Assembly (NCBI RefSeq): GCF_014490785.1
Contig: NZ_CP051488.1
Location: forward strand, 1,426,001 to 1,490,000
Length of the DNA: 64,000 nt
Source: Kosakonia sp. SMBL-WEM22
GTDB lineage: Bacteria > Pseudomonadota > Gammaproteobacteria > Enterobacterales > Enterobacteriaceae
Reading direction: 5' to 3'
Under the pieces are notes generated by a model that was not told where the DNA came from, did no database searches, and saw nothing but the letters and a program-made list of their open reading frames with translations. The translations under genes and the position numbers were made by a program. Within the stretch, counting starts at the first letter, position 1. Every line of letters starts with the position of its first letter. Of this stretch, positions 15,607-23,135 are shown one piece after another.

Positions 15607-16217
15607 AATCTCTCCAGCAGTCGGCGCTGCAATTCGCATTCAAATAAAAACTCCAGCCCTTCGAGGTGACGGCGCGCTTCGGCGACGTCGCGCCCCCAGC
15701 AGGTTAACCCGTGGCCGCGCAGCAGAAAACCATAACGTAACGGGTTTGATTCGGCATAAGCGGCGATGCGCCCGGCGAGCGCGTCGATATCCTGATCGTT
15801 ATCGAAAATGGCAATCGGCACGCTATCGAGGTGCGTCTGCTGCCCGCTGAGGGATTTCTGCATCTCATACCCGCTTAGTTGCAGCGCGGCGCTTTTCTCC
15901 ACCCGCGACAGCACGGTAGCGTTGACGGTGTGCACATGCAGCACTGCGTTAGCGTCAGGGTAAAGACGGTAAATCAGCGTATGCAGACCGGTTTCGGCGG
16001 AGGGTTTGCGCCCGGATGGCGCATGGTTATCGGCGATGGAGACCTGCAAAAAATCCTCCGGCGTCAGGCTGCCTTTATCTTTCCCGGACTCGCTCAGCCA
16101 GCACCATTCGGCACTTTGGCGCAGGGACATATTACCGCCCGTCGCGGGTGCCCACCCTTTGGCGCCGATCCAGTGGCAGGCAGAAACAAGTTGCTGGAGT
16201 TGCAGGTTGTCGGTCAT
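15603..16217 (-). CDS. mtnB: Methylthioribulose-1-phosphate dehydratase MtnB
   Basis: Class II aldolase-like zinc enzyme that dehydrates methylthioribulose-1-phosphate in methionine salvage. The 204-residue product carries the zinc motif HVHT in the middle and a third His in LLRGHGLTCWG. It is the first gene of mtnBCD. The promoter region shared with the aminotransferase holds a MetJ operator, so expression should fall when S-adenosylmethionine is plentiful. The genes for MtnK and MtnA, which feed this branch, are not in the window. Confidence 0.96.
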   Translation of the reverse strand: MTDNLQLQQLVSACHWIGAKGWAPATGGNMSLRQSAEWCWLSESGKDKGSLTPEDFLQVSIADNHAPSGRKPSAETGLHTLIYRLYPDANAVLHVHTVNATVLSRVEKSAALQLSGYEMQKSLSGQQTHLDSVPIAIFDNDQDIDALAGRIAAYAESNPLRYGFLLRGHGLTCWGRDVAEARRHLEGLEFLFECELQRRLLERL

Positions 16218-16250
16218 CGCGTTTCCTTATCAGGAATATCGTTGTGATAT

Positions 16251-16266
16251 AGACGTCTAAGCGTCT
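16251..16266. promoter_or_regulatory. Tandem MetJ boxes between mtnB and mtnE
   Basis: AGACGTCT, a perfect met box, is directly followed by AAGCGTCT (6 of 8). MetJ binds at least two adjacent 8-mers with S-adenosylmethionine as corepressor. The site lies 34 bases from the mtnB start and 68 bases before the aminotransferase start, so it can control both divergent transcripts. Confidence 0.8.
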
Positions 16267-16333
16267 TGATTGCCAAATACTAGCATCGTGTTATAGTGGC
16301 GGCAACTTGAGTCTCGACAGCAGGCACGAAAAG

Positions 16334-17494
16334 ATGCGCAATAACCCTTTGATTCCTGAGAGTAAACTCCCCGCTTTAGGCACTACCATCTTCACGCAAA
16401 TGAGCGCGCTCGCCCAGCAGCATCAGGCGATTAATCTGTCACAAGGCTTCCCGGATTTTGACGGCCCGCGCTATTTGCAGGAGCGGCTGGCGTATCACGT
16501 TGCGCAGGGCGCAAATCAATATGCGCCGATGACCGGCGTGCAGGCGCTGCGCGAAGCGATTGCCGAGAAAACGGCGGCGCTTTATGGCCATCAGCCAGAC
16601 GTGAACAGCGACATTACTGTCACTGCCGGGGCGACGGAAGCGCTCTATGCGGCGATCACCGCGCTGGTGCGCGAGGGAGATGAGGTGATCTGCTTCGACC
16701 CAAGTTACGACAGTTACGCGCCTGCGGTTGAACTCTCTGGCGGCGTGCTGAAGCGCATCGCCCTGCAACCACCGCACTTTCGCGTTGACTGGCAGGCTTT
16801 TGCCGCGCTGCTCAGCGATCGCACCCGGCTGGTGATTGTTAATACGCCGCACAACCCGTCGGCGACGGTGTGGCAGGAGGCGGATTTTGCCGCGCTGTGG
16901 CAGGAAATTGCCGATCGGGAAATTTATGTGCTGAGCGATGAAGTCTACGAGCATATCTGCTTTGCCGAGGGCGGGCATGCCAGCGTGCTGAAGCATCCGC
17001 AGCTGCGCGAGCGCGCCATTGCCGTGTCCTCCTTTGGCAAAACCTATCATATGACCGGCTGGAAAGTGGGATACTGCATTGCGCCCGCCGCCATCAGCGC
17101 CGAGCTGCGCAAAGTGCACCAGTACTTAACCTTTTCGGTGAACACCCCGGCGCAGCTGGCGCTGGCTGATATGCTGCGTGCCGAGCCACAGCACTACCGC
17201 GAGTTGCCGGAGTTTTACCGCGCGCGTCGTGACGTGCTGGTGAATGCCCTGCGTGAGAGCAAGCTGGAGATTTTGCCCTGCGAAGGGACCTACTTTTTGC
17301 TGGCGGATTACAGCGCCATCTCCGATCTCGATGATGTCGCGTTTTGCCAGTGGCTGACCAAAGAGGTGGGGGTGGCGGCGATTCCGCTGTCGGTGTTCTG
17401 CGCCGATCCCTTCCCGCATAAGCTGATTCGCCTCTGCTTTGCGAAACAGGAATCGACGCTGCTGGCGGCGGCAGAGCGCCTCTGCACGCTGTAG
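16334..17494 (+). CDS. ybdL: Methionine aminotransferase (YbdL/MtnE type)
   Basis: PLP-dependent class I/II aminotransferase. The 386-residue product is collinear with E. coli YbdL, also 386 residues, which prefers methionine. Here it would convert 4-methylthio-2-oxobutanoate to methionine, the last salvage step, hence the alternative name mtnE. It has NTPHNPS, SDEVYEH and the PLP lysine in SSFGKTYHMTGWK. The ATG at 16334 fits the YbdL start (MRNNPLIPESKLP); a TTG at 16307 is in frame but has no support. It is divergent from mtnBCD across MetJ boxes and convergent with dsbG, four bases apart. Confidence 0.95.
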   Translation: MRNNPLIPESKLPALGTTIFTQMSALAQQHQAINLSQGFPDFDGPRYLQERLAYHVAQGANQYAPMTGVQALREAIAEKTAALYGHQPDVNSDITVTAGATEALYAAITALVREGDEVICFDPSYDSYAPAVELSGGVLKRIALQPPHFRVDWQAFAALLSDRTRLVIVNTPHNPSATVWQEADFAALWQEIADREIYVLSDEVYEHICFAEGGHASVLKHPQLRERAIAVSSFGKTYHMTGWKVGYCIAPAAISAELRKVHQYLTFSVNTPAQLALADMLRAEPQHYRELPEFYRARRDVLVNALRESKLEILPCEGTYFLLADYSAISDLDDVAFCQWLTKEVGVAAIPLSVFCADPFPHKLIRLCFAKQESTLLAAAERLCTL

Positions 17495-17498
17495 CGGC

Positions 17499-18245
17499 TT
17501 ACTTCTCGCCCATAATCGTTTTGAGCTTTTCCGCATCCGGCAGGCCGACCGCCTGCTGGAGCACATTCTCTTCATTCATATAGTAGATAGCGGGGGTGGC
17601 GTTGGCCCCGAGATCGTCCATGATTTTCTGATTGAGATTGAGCGAGCGCATGATCGCCGGCGGGATAGTTTTCGGCAGCGCCAGCGTCATTTTGCCGTTC
17701 GACTGCTCATACTCATGCCAGCTTTTGGCCGGATCTTTCGCGCTGAGGATCGCCGCCGCCGCCGCCGGGCTTTCCGGTTTGATCACGCCGACCATTAAGG
17801 TGCGGATCTGCACCTTGCCGGACTCCACCCATGGGCGCGCCTGCTGCCAGAACTGTTTGCAGTAGGGGCAGTAGGGATCGGCAAAGACATACACCACGCG
17901 CGGCGCGGTTTTTTGCCCGTCGAGGATCCACTCTGCTTTCTCCATCCGCTTCCAGAGTTCGCGTCCGGCCGGGCCATAGAGCTCCTGATTGAACAACTTT
18001 TCGCTAAGATTGGTGCCCGCGTCGTCATACATATAGCCCGAGATGGCGTGTTTACCGTCCGGCGTGACATAAATGGTGACGCCCATCTCCTGATATTTAC
18101 CCAGATAGCCCTTCATGCCGCCCGGCGCGTCAAAAGATTTAATGATGGTAATGCCTTGCTTTTCAATGGCTTTAACCGGCGCGGGCAGCTCTTCGGCGTG
18201 CAGGGTCAGCGGCAGCAGGGTGAGCATTAACAGGCGCTTGAGCAT
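17499..18245 (-). CDS. dsbG: Thiol:disulfide interchange protein DsbG
   Basis: Periplasmic disulfide isomerase/reductase that protects single cysteines from over-oxidation, kept reduced by DsbD. The 248-residue product equals E. coli DsbG in length. It has a signal peptide (MLKRLLMLTLLPLTLHA), an N-terminal dimerisation domain (GMKGYLGKYQEMGVTIY) and the thioredoxin-fold active site DPYCPYCKQF, plus the cis-Pro loop NATPAIYY. The start at 18245 is supported by AAGGA. It is divergent from ahpC, as in E. coli. Confidence 0.96.
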   Translation of the reverse strand: MLKRLLMLTLLPLTLHAEELPAPVKAIEKQGITIIKSFDAPGGMKGYLGKYQEMGVTIYVTPDGKHAISGYMYDDAGTNLSEKLFNQELYGPAGRELWKRMEKAEWILDGQKTAPRVVYVFADPYCPYCKQFWQQARPWVESGKVQIRTLMVGVIKPESPAAAAAILSAKDPAKSWHEYEQSNGKMTLALPKTIPPAIMRSLNLNQKIMDDLGANATPAIYYMNEENVLQQAVGLPDAEKLKTIMGEK

Positions 18246-18361
18246 AAAAATCCTTATTAATTCAGTGGGTAAACTTAACAAAGGCTAAACCTATCACAGC
18301 CATAGGCAAGAGACAGGGAATAATGATTGTCGAAGTCGCAGGGGAGTGGTGTAATCAACCC

Positions 18362-18468
18362 TGTTTGCCGTCGACAGATGGCAGGCGTATCGCACAGCCA
18401 GCGTGCTGGCACTGAAGTCACCCGCGGGTATTTCAGATATTGAGGCCACCCGTACCGGTGGCCTTTTT
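18362..18468 (+). ncRNA. Possible small RNA upstream of ahpC
   Basis: TTGTCG at 18327-18332 and TGTAAT at 18350-18355 are 17 bases apart, a sigma-70-like promoter. A strong intrinsic terminator (GGCCACC/GGTGGCC, then five T) stands at 18444-18468. No ORF with a ribosome site lies between. A transcript of roughly 105 bases with a stem and U-tail is the form of Hfq-binding RNAs. The terminator might instead belong to another upstream transcript. I do not recognise it as a known RNA. Confidence 0.35.
18444..18468 (+). terminator. Intrinsic terminator upstream of ahpC
   Basis: 7-bp GC-rich stem GGCCACC/GGTGGCC, 6-base loop, then TTTTT. It points rightward and ends about 140 bases before ahpC, where no annotated gene ends. 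Confidence 0.85.
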
Positions 18469-18609
18469 ACTTTTGGCTAATGTCTGTTCACAGAGTTGTT
18501 CGTTGGCGTTTGTTAGCTAACGCTTATTGATTTGATAATGCAAACGCATTAGCCGTCGTAAGCAAAGTTCGTTAACTTATACCCCAACGAAAACACGGAG
18601 GAAGTATAG

Positions 18610-19173
18610 ATGTCCTTAATTAACACCAAGATCAAACCTTTCAAAAACCAGGCGTTCAAAAACGGTGAATTCATCGAAGTAACCGAGAAAGATACCGAAG
18701 GCCGCTGGAGCGTCTTCTTCTTCTACCCGGCTGACTTCACCTTCGTATGCCCGACCGAACTGGGCGACGTGGCTGACCACTACGAAGAACTGCAGAAACT
18801 GGGCGTTGACGTTTACTCTGTATCCACCGACACCCACTTCACGCATAAAGCATGGCACAGCAGCTCTGACACCATCGCGAAAATCAAATACGCGATGATC
18901 GGCGACCCGACTGGTGCCCTGACCCGTAACTTCGAAATCATGCGTGAAGACGAAGGTCTGGCAGACCGCGGTACCTTCATCGTTGACCCGCAGGGCATCA
19001 TCCAGGCTATCGAAGTGACCGCTGAAGGCATCGGCCGTGACGCATCTGACCTGCTGCGTAAAATCAAAGCGGCTCAGTATGTTGCTTCTCACCCAGGCGA
19101 AGTGTGCCCGGCTAAGTGGAAAGAAGGCGAAGCGACCCTGGCTCCTTCCTTAGATTTAGTAGGCAAAATCTAA
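18610..19173 (+). CDS. ahpC: Alkyl hydroperoxide reductase, peroxiredoxin subunit AhpC
   Basis: Typical two-Cys peroxiredoxin that reduces H2O2 and organic peroxides in the cytoplasm. The 187-residue product has peroxidatic Cys47 in FVCPTE and the resolving Cys in EVCPAKW near the C-terminus, same length as E. coli AhpC. Highly regular codon use and a strong GGAGGAAG ribosome site suggest high expression. It is followed by an attenuator-like terminator and then by its reductase gene ahpF. Confidence 0.98.
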   Translation: MSLINTKIKPFKNQAFKNGEFIEVTEKDTEGRWSVFFFYPADFTFVCPTELGDVADHYEELQKLGVDVYSVSTDTHFTHKAWHSSSDTIAKIKYAMIGDPTGALTRNFEIMREDEGLADRGTFIVDPQGIIQAIEVTAEGIGRDASDLLRKIKAAQYVASHPGEVCPAKWKEGEATLAPSLDLVGKI

Positions 19174-19211
19174 ATTTCCGGCGGCGCAAAGTCTCTTCCG
19201 GTCTGCAAAAC

Positions 19212-19241
19212 GTAGGCCGGGTAAGCGTAGCGCCACCCGGC
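19212..19241. repeat. REP-type palindrome in the ahpC-ahpF gap
   Basis: GTAGGCCGGGTAAGCGTAGC and its downstream complement GCCACCCGGC form a REP-like stem directly before a terminator. It would stabilise the ahpC part of the transcript. Confidence 0.7.
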
Positions 19242-19246
19242 GTAAA

Positions 19247-19269
19247 ACGGGTGCAATGCACCCGTTTTT
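19247..19269 (+). terminator. Terminator/attenuator between ahpC and ahpF
   Basis: 8-bp stem ACGGGTGC/GCACCCGT with a 3-base loop and TTTTT behind it. It would let ahpC be made in excess over ahpF from the same promoter. Confidence 0.8.
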
Positions 19270-19354
19270 CTTCCACACACCATGATTCAAGTTGCATCCA
19301 GGCGGCTCCAATGAGGCAGCTTGCATGATGATGTTTTAAGAGAAGGATACCGAC

Positions 19355-20917
19355 ATGCTCGACACCACAATGAAAACCCAGCTCAAGGCTTATCTTGAGA
19401 AACTGACCAAGCCTGTTGAGTTGATCGCGACGCTGGATGACAGCGAAAAATCGAATGAGATCAAAGAGCTGCTGGGCGAAATCGCCGAGCTCTCTGACAA
19501 AGTGACCTTTAAAGAGGACAACACCCTGGCGGTGCGTAAGCCCTCGTTCCTGATCACCAACCCAGGCTCGCACACTGGCCCGCGCTTTGCTGGCTCTCCG
19601 CTGGGGCATGAGTTTACCTCGCTGGTGCTGGCACTGCTGTGGACCGGTGGTCATCCGTCGAAAGAGGCGCAGGCGCTGCTGGAGCAGATCCGCGATATCG
19701 ACGGCGACTTCGAATTCGAGACTTACTACTCGCTCTCCTGCCACAACTGCCCGGACGTGGTGCAGGCGCTGAACCTGATGTCGGTGCTGAACCCACGCAT
19801 CAAGCACACGGCGATTGATGGCGGTACTTTCCAGAACGAGATCACCGATCGCAACGTGATGGGCGTTCCGGCGGTCTACGTTAACGGTCAGGAGTTTGGT
19901 CAGGGTCGTATGACGCTGACAGAGATCGTGGCGAAAATTGATACCGGCGCGGAAAAACGTGCGGCGGAAGAGCTGAACAAACGTGACGCTTACGATGTAC
20001 TGATTGTCGGCTCCGGCCCGGCGGGCGCAGCGGCCTCCGTCTACTCTGCCCGTAAAGGCATTCGTACCGGTCTGATGGGCGAACGCTTCGGCGGCCAGGT
20101 GCTCGATACCGTTGATATCGAAAACTACATTTCCGTGCCGAAAACCGAAGGCCAGCAGTTCGCGGGTGCCCTGAAAGCGCACGTTGCCGATTATGATGTT
20201 GACGTGATCGACAGCCAGAGCGCCAGCAAGCTGGTTCCGGCGTCGGTTGAAGGCGGCCTGCATCAGATTGAAACCGCCTCTGGCGCGGTGCTGAAAGCGC
20301 GTACTGTCATCATTGCGACCGGCGCGAAATGGCGCAACATGAATGTGCCGGGCGAAGATCAGTATCGCACCAAGGGCGTGACCTACTGCCCGCACTGCGA
20401 CGGCCCGCTGTTCAAAGGCAAGCGCGTGGCGGTGATCGGCGGCGGTAACTCCGGCGTGGAAGCGGCTATCGACTTGGCCGGGATTGTTGAACACGTGACG
20501 CTGCTGGAGTTTGCTCCGGAGATGAAAGCGGATCAGGTGTTGCAGGATAAAGTTCGCAGCCTGAAGAACGTCGATATCGTTCTGAACGCGCAGACCACCG
20601 AAGTGAAAGGCGACGGTACCAAAGTGACCGGTCTTGAGTACCGCGACCGCGTGAGCGGCGATGTGCATCAGGTTGCGCTGGCGGGGATCTTCGTGCAGAT
20701 CGGTCTGCTGCCGAACACCACCTGGCTGGAAGGCGCGATTGAGCGCAACCGCATGGGCGAAATCATCATCGACGCCAAATGCGAAACCAGCGTGAAAGGC
20801 GTGTTCGCGGCGGGTGACTGCACCACAGTGCCGTACAAACAGATCATTATTGCTACCGGCGAAGGTGCCAAAGCGTCACTGAGCGCGTTTGATTACCTGA
20901 TCCGTACCAAAGCGTAA
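19355..20917 (+). CDS. ahpF: Alkyl hydroperoxide reductase subunit AhpF
   Basis: FAD-containing NADH:AhpC disulfide reductase. The 520-residue product has an N-terminal double-thioredoxin domain with its CHNC redox pair (about residue 129), then a thioredoxin-reductase-like part with FAD motif GSGPAG, the NADH motif GGGNSG and the CPHC redox pair (about residue 345), ending in GDCTTVPYKQIIIA. AGAAGGA precedes the ATG. It lies 181 bases behind ahpC with a REP and terminator between. Confidence 0.98.
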   Translation: MLDTTMKTQLKAYLEKLTKPVELIATLDDSEKSNEIKELLGEIAELSDKVTFKEDNTLAVRKPSFLITNPGSHTGPRFAGSPLGHEFTSLVLALLWTGGHPSKEAQALLEQIRDIDGDFEFETYYSLSCHNCPDVVQALNLMSVLNPRIKHTAIDGGTFQNEITDRNVMGVPAVYVNGQEFGQGRMTLTEIVAKIDTGAEKRAAEELNKRDAYDVLIVGSGPAGAAASVYSARKGIRTGLMGERFGGQVLDTVDIENYISVPKTEGQQFAGALKAHVADYDVDVIDSQSASKLVPASVEGGLHQIETASGAVLKARTVIIATGAKWRNMNVPGEDQYRTKGVTYCPHCDGPLFKGKRVAVIGGGNSGVEAAIDLAGIVEHVTLLEFAPEMKADQVLQDKVRSLKNVDIVLNAQTTEVKGDGTKVTGLEYRDRVSGDVHQVALAGIFVQIGLLPNTTWLEGAIERNRMGEIIIDAKCETSVKGVFAAGDCTTVPYKQIIIATGEGAKASLSAFDYLIRTKA

Positions 20918-20950
20918 GCAAAAATAAGAGAGTAAGAGTCACCTGCATAT

Positions 20951-20979
20951 AAAAAGCTGCCGCAAGGCAGCTTTTTTTT
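20951..20979 (+). terminator. Terminator of ahpF
   Basis: AAAAAGCTGCC-GCAA-GGCAGCTTTTTTTT: 6-bp GC stem extended by A-T pairs, then a long T-run. Confidence 0.93.
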
Positions 20980-21006
20980 ACCCGGATGATTCGGTGCGCT
21001 CATTTT

Positions 21007-21087
21007 GCCGGATGGCGCTGGCGCTTATCCGGCCTGCGGGGATCGCCGCCGTTTGTAGGCCGGATAAGGCGGAGCCGCCATCCGGCA
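21007..21087. repeat. REP pair (BIME) between ahpF and uspG
   Basis: Two inverted REP copies, GCCGGATGGCGCTGGCGC...ATCCGGC and TAGGCCGGATAAGGC...GCCATCCGGC, facing each other between the converging 3' ends of ahpF and uspG. Confidence 0.9.
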
Positions 21088-21098
21088 ATAGGCCGCGT

Positions 21099-21527
21099 CT
21101 ACCGCACCACCAACACCGGAATATGCGCGTGGCGCACTACGCTGGAGGCATTGGAGCCGAGCAGATGGGTGCTGATAGACGGGTTACGCGAGGCGATCAC
21201 CACCATATCCGCATGCAGCTCTTCGCCAAGCTCATTAACCATATCGCGCACGCTGCCGAAGCGCACGTGGGTATGAATGCGCGAAGGATCGATGGAGAAA
21301 TGGCTTCGCATACTCTCGAGGCGGGTCTGCGCCTCCTTGTGCAGATGCTCTTCAAAGCGGCGTAAATCGGCGGCGAAACGGTGCAGGTTCAGGCTGGCAG
21401 AAGCGGGCAACACATGCAGCAGGTGAATAACACCTTCGCTCTGGGCGAGGAATTCCGCGTGGCGGACGGCTTTGTCGCACAACTCCATTTCGAAAATATC
21501 GACCGGCATAATGATTGTCTGGTACAT
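21099..21527 (-). CDS. uspG: Universal stress protein UspG
   Basis: UspA-superfamily protein of 142 residues, same length as E. coli UspG. It has the alpha/beta fold starting with MYQTIIMPVDI and the ATP-binding signature G-S-V-R ... VVIASRNPS ... HLLGSNASSVVRHAHIPVLVVR. UspG is induced by stationary phase and stress and undergoes autophosphorylation in E. coli. The start at 21527 is supported by GGGAGA; the frame stays open upstream to 21779 over rnk, which is not coding in this frame. Confidence 0.95.
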   Translation of the reverse strand: MYQTIIMPVDIFEMELCDKAVRHAEFLAQSEGVIHLLHVLPASASLNLHRFAADLRRFEEHLHKEAQTRLESMRSHFSIDPSRIHTHVRFGSVRDMVNELGEELHADMVVIASRNPSISTHLLGSNASSVVRHAHIPVLVVR

Positions 21528-21628
21528 AAACGTGTCTCCCTGTGGATTATGTCCCAGGAATTGAAGCACAAAGAGAGGGGGGATTTTGCTGCCTGGGTGG
21601 CAAATCTGCACACTGTCGGGTGCCGGAA

Positions 21629-21650
21629 AGAGGATGCGGGCGCATCCTCT
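21629..21650 (-). terminator. Terminator of rnk
   Basis: Inverted repeat AGAGGATGCG/CGCATCCTCT between the rnk stop and uspG start; on the minus strand it is followed by TTT. Confidence 0.6.
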
Positions 21651-21672
21651 GCAAAACAAAGCAGGGCGGGGA

Positions 21673-22083
21673 TCAGAGCATGAAATCGCCAGCGGCTTCG
21701 GGCTGGTAGAGTAGCTCCAGCACTTCAAGGTCGGTGGTGGTGCCTCCTGGCAACGTCCAGTGAATGGAATCACCAACACGTAAACCTAACAGCGCCGCGC
21801 CCACCGGGGCCAGTACCGACAGCTGCGTAGCGCTGTCTGTCATCTGCGCCGGGTAGACCAGCGTACGTACGCGGATTTCACCGCTTTTCAGCTCGCGGAA
21901 TTTTACCGTGCTGTTCATCGTCACCACATCATGCGGCATCGCTTCTGGCGCGCACATATTGGCGCGATCCAACTCCTCATTCAGCGCATCCGCGACCGCA
22001 AGGCTGGCATGTGCAGGCTGCTCCAGCAAGCGGTCGAGGCGCTCAGCGTCTCGCTCATTAATGATAATGGCAGGTCTGGACAT
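21673..22083 (-). CDS. rnk: Nucleoside diphosphate kinase regulator Rnk
   Basis: GreA/GreB-related protein that binds RNA polymerase; first found as a regulator of nucleoside diphosphate kinase levels. The 136-residue product (same as E. coli) has a short N-terminal coiled-coil (ERDAERLDRLLEQ) and a C-terminal FKBP-like domain (VLAPVGAALLGLRVGDSIHWTLPGG). It lacks the long coiled coil that GreA puts into the secondary channel. It sits alone between uspG and rna. Confidence 0.95.
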   Translation of the reverse strand: MSRPAIIINERDAERLDRLLEQPAHASLAVADALNEELDRANMCAPEAMPHDVVTMNSTVKFRELKSGEIRVRTLVYPAQMTDSATQLSVLAPVGAALLGLRVGDSIHWTLPGGTTTDLEVLELLYQPEAAGDFML

Positions 22084-22118
22084 CTCTTACTCCGTGTCAG
22101 GTGATTGATCCAAAGAAA

Positions 22119-22145
22119 AACCCTCGCCGACGGGCAGCGAGGGTT
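22119..22145 (-). terminator. Terminator of rna
   Basis: 9-bp stem AACCCTCGC/GCGAGGGTT with a 9-base loop; on the minus strand it is followed by TTTCTTT. Confidence 0.8.
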
Positions 22146-22231
22146 TGTCTAAAGCTGATGATACTAACCCGGCCCCATACTGTGAAGTGACCAGGCGCAC
22201 ATTTGCCTCAATTATGATTATTCCACAGCGA

Positions 22232-23035
22232 TCAGTAACCCGCGCTATCGAGGATAAAGTGATCCCCACAGTTGCCGGGGTGCGGCTGTGGCAGCAGCGA
22301 GCGGCCAGAGAGCGGCGCATTAATCGCTTCGGCTTTGATGGCAACCTGCATCTCGGTCAGGTAGGCCGGGTTACCGTTACAGGTGAGCTTCACCGCTTTC
22401 ACGCTCTGCTTACCGTAAGCCTCGGCAACGGCAGCATCAAAGGCGGTGCGGGTGATCGCTTTGCCGTAATTATTGGCAAGGAATACCCCAAGCGGGCTGG
22501 TTTTGATCTCATGGTTCAGACGCACCATCGCGCCAAAATAGTCATCGGGATCGAAGCCGAAACAGACGCCATGCTTGGCGTATTCGTAGCGCTCCAGGCA
22601 GGAGTTACCGCCGGAGCCGGGCATGGCCGCGTTGAGTTTATCCGCCATCTCCAGCGATAGACCGGTCTCTGCCGCCGCGCACTTCTGGCTGGCTTTCGCT
22701 TCCGGCATATTGGGGATCGGGCGCGTGGCGCAGCCAAAACGCATCCAGCGGCGGTTATCAACGCCGCGCGCGGCGATCGATTTCGGTAGGCCCGGCCATA
22801 AACCATGCACGGTGAGGTTATCGGCTTTATCGTCCGGGGATTTTTGCAGACGGCACTCGTCAGGCTCGTCGCGCCCGTTGTCGTGCATGCTCTGACAAAA
22901 GCCGGTCTGCCAGGAGAGCGCCAGCACGTAGCGATCAAAATCGCCATACTGCTTCGGTTGCAGCGGTGCGGCATAGGCAGAAGTGAAGAGTAGCGCGGCA
23001 ATGCCTGTGCTGATGAAGAGTCCCTTTTTAAACAT
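22232..23035 (-). CDS. rna: Ribonuclease I (RNase T2 family)
   Basis: Periplasmic broad-specificity endoribonuclease. The 267-residue product (E. coli 268) has a signal peptide ending near SAYA, the two catalytic segments of the T2 family, LTVHGLWPGLP and ERYEYAKHGVC, and several Cys residues for disulfides. Start at 23035 is supported by AGGAACTG; an upstream in-frame ATG has no site. It can degrade RNA after leakage or stress. Confidence 0.96.
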   Translation of the reverse strand: MFKKGLFISTGIAALLFTSAYAAPLQPKQYGDFDRYVLALSWQTGFCQSMHDNGRDEPDECRLQKSPDDKADNLTVHGLWPGLPKSIAARGVDNRRWMRFGCATRPIPNMPEAKASQKCAAAETGLSLEMADKLNAAMPGSGGNSCLERYEYAKHGVCFGFDPDDYFGAMVRLNHEIKTSPLGVFLANNYGKAITRTAFDAAVAEAYGKQSVKAVKLTCNGNPAYLTEMQVAIKAEAINAPLSGRSLLPQPHPGNCGDHFILDSAGY

Positions 23036-23085
23036 TTCAGTTCCTGATATATGGGTCCAGATAATTGCCATAGGTTATTAAACCA

Positions 23086-23113
23086 TAAAAAAAGCGCCGG
23101 GCAGGCGCTTTTT
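23086..23113. terminator. Terminator of dcuC
   Basis: AGCGCC-GGGCA-GGCGCT stem flanked by A-run and T-run, so it can act on both strands; it ends dcuC on the minus strand. Confidence 0.85.
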
Positions 23114-23135
23114 CAACTTCTGAAACCCGGCAGGG

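Larger units (their letters stand above)
18246..18609. other. dsbG-ahpC intergenic region
   Basis: This gap of 364 bases should carry the divergent promoters of dsbG and ahpC; in E. coli ahpC is OxyR-controlled, but I could not fix an OxyR site by eye. A perfect 6-bp palindrome TAATGC-AAAC-GCATTA lies at 18536-18551. A plus-strand promoter-like pair and terminator inside the gap are listed separately as a possible small RNA. Confidence 0.5.

Noticed and set aside
19112..20668. 518-codon open frame antisense to ahpC/ahpF
   Set aside because: Product is Arg/His-rich without known motifs and opposes highly conserved genes; strong codon bias in ahpCF creates the long shadow.
21528..21779. N-terminal extension of uspG
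   Set aside because: The frame is open into rnk, but UspG length, its MYQTIIMPVD start and the ribosome site set the start at 21527.
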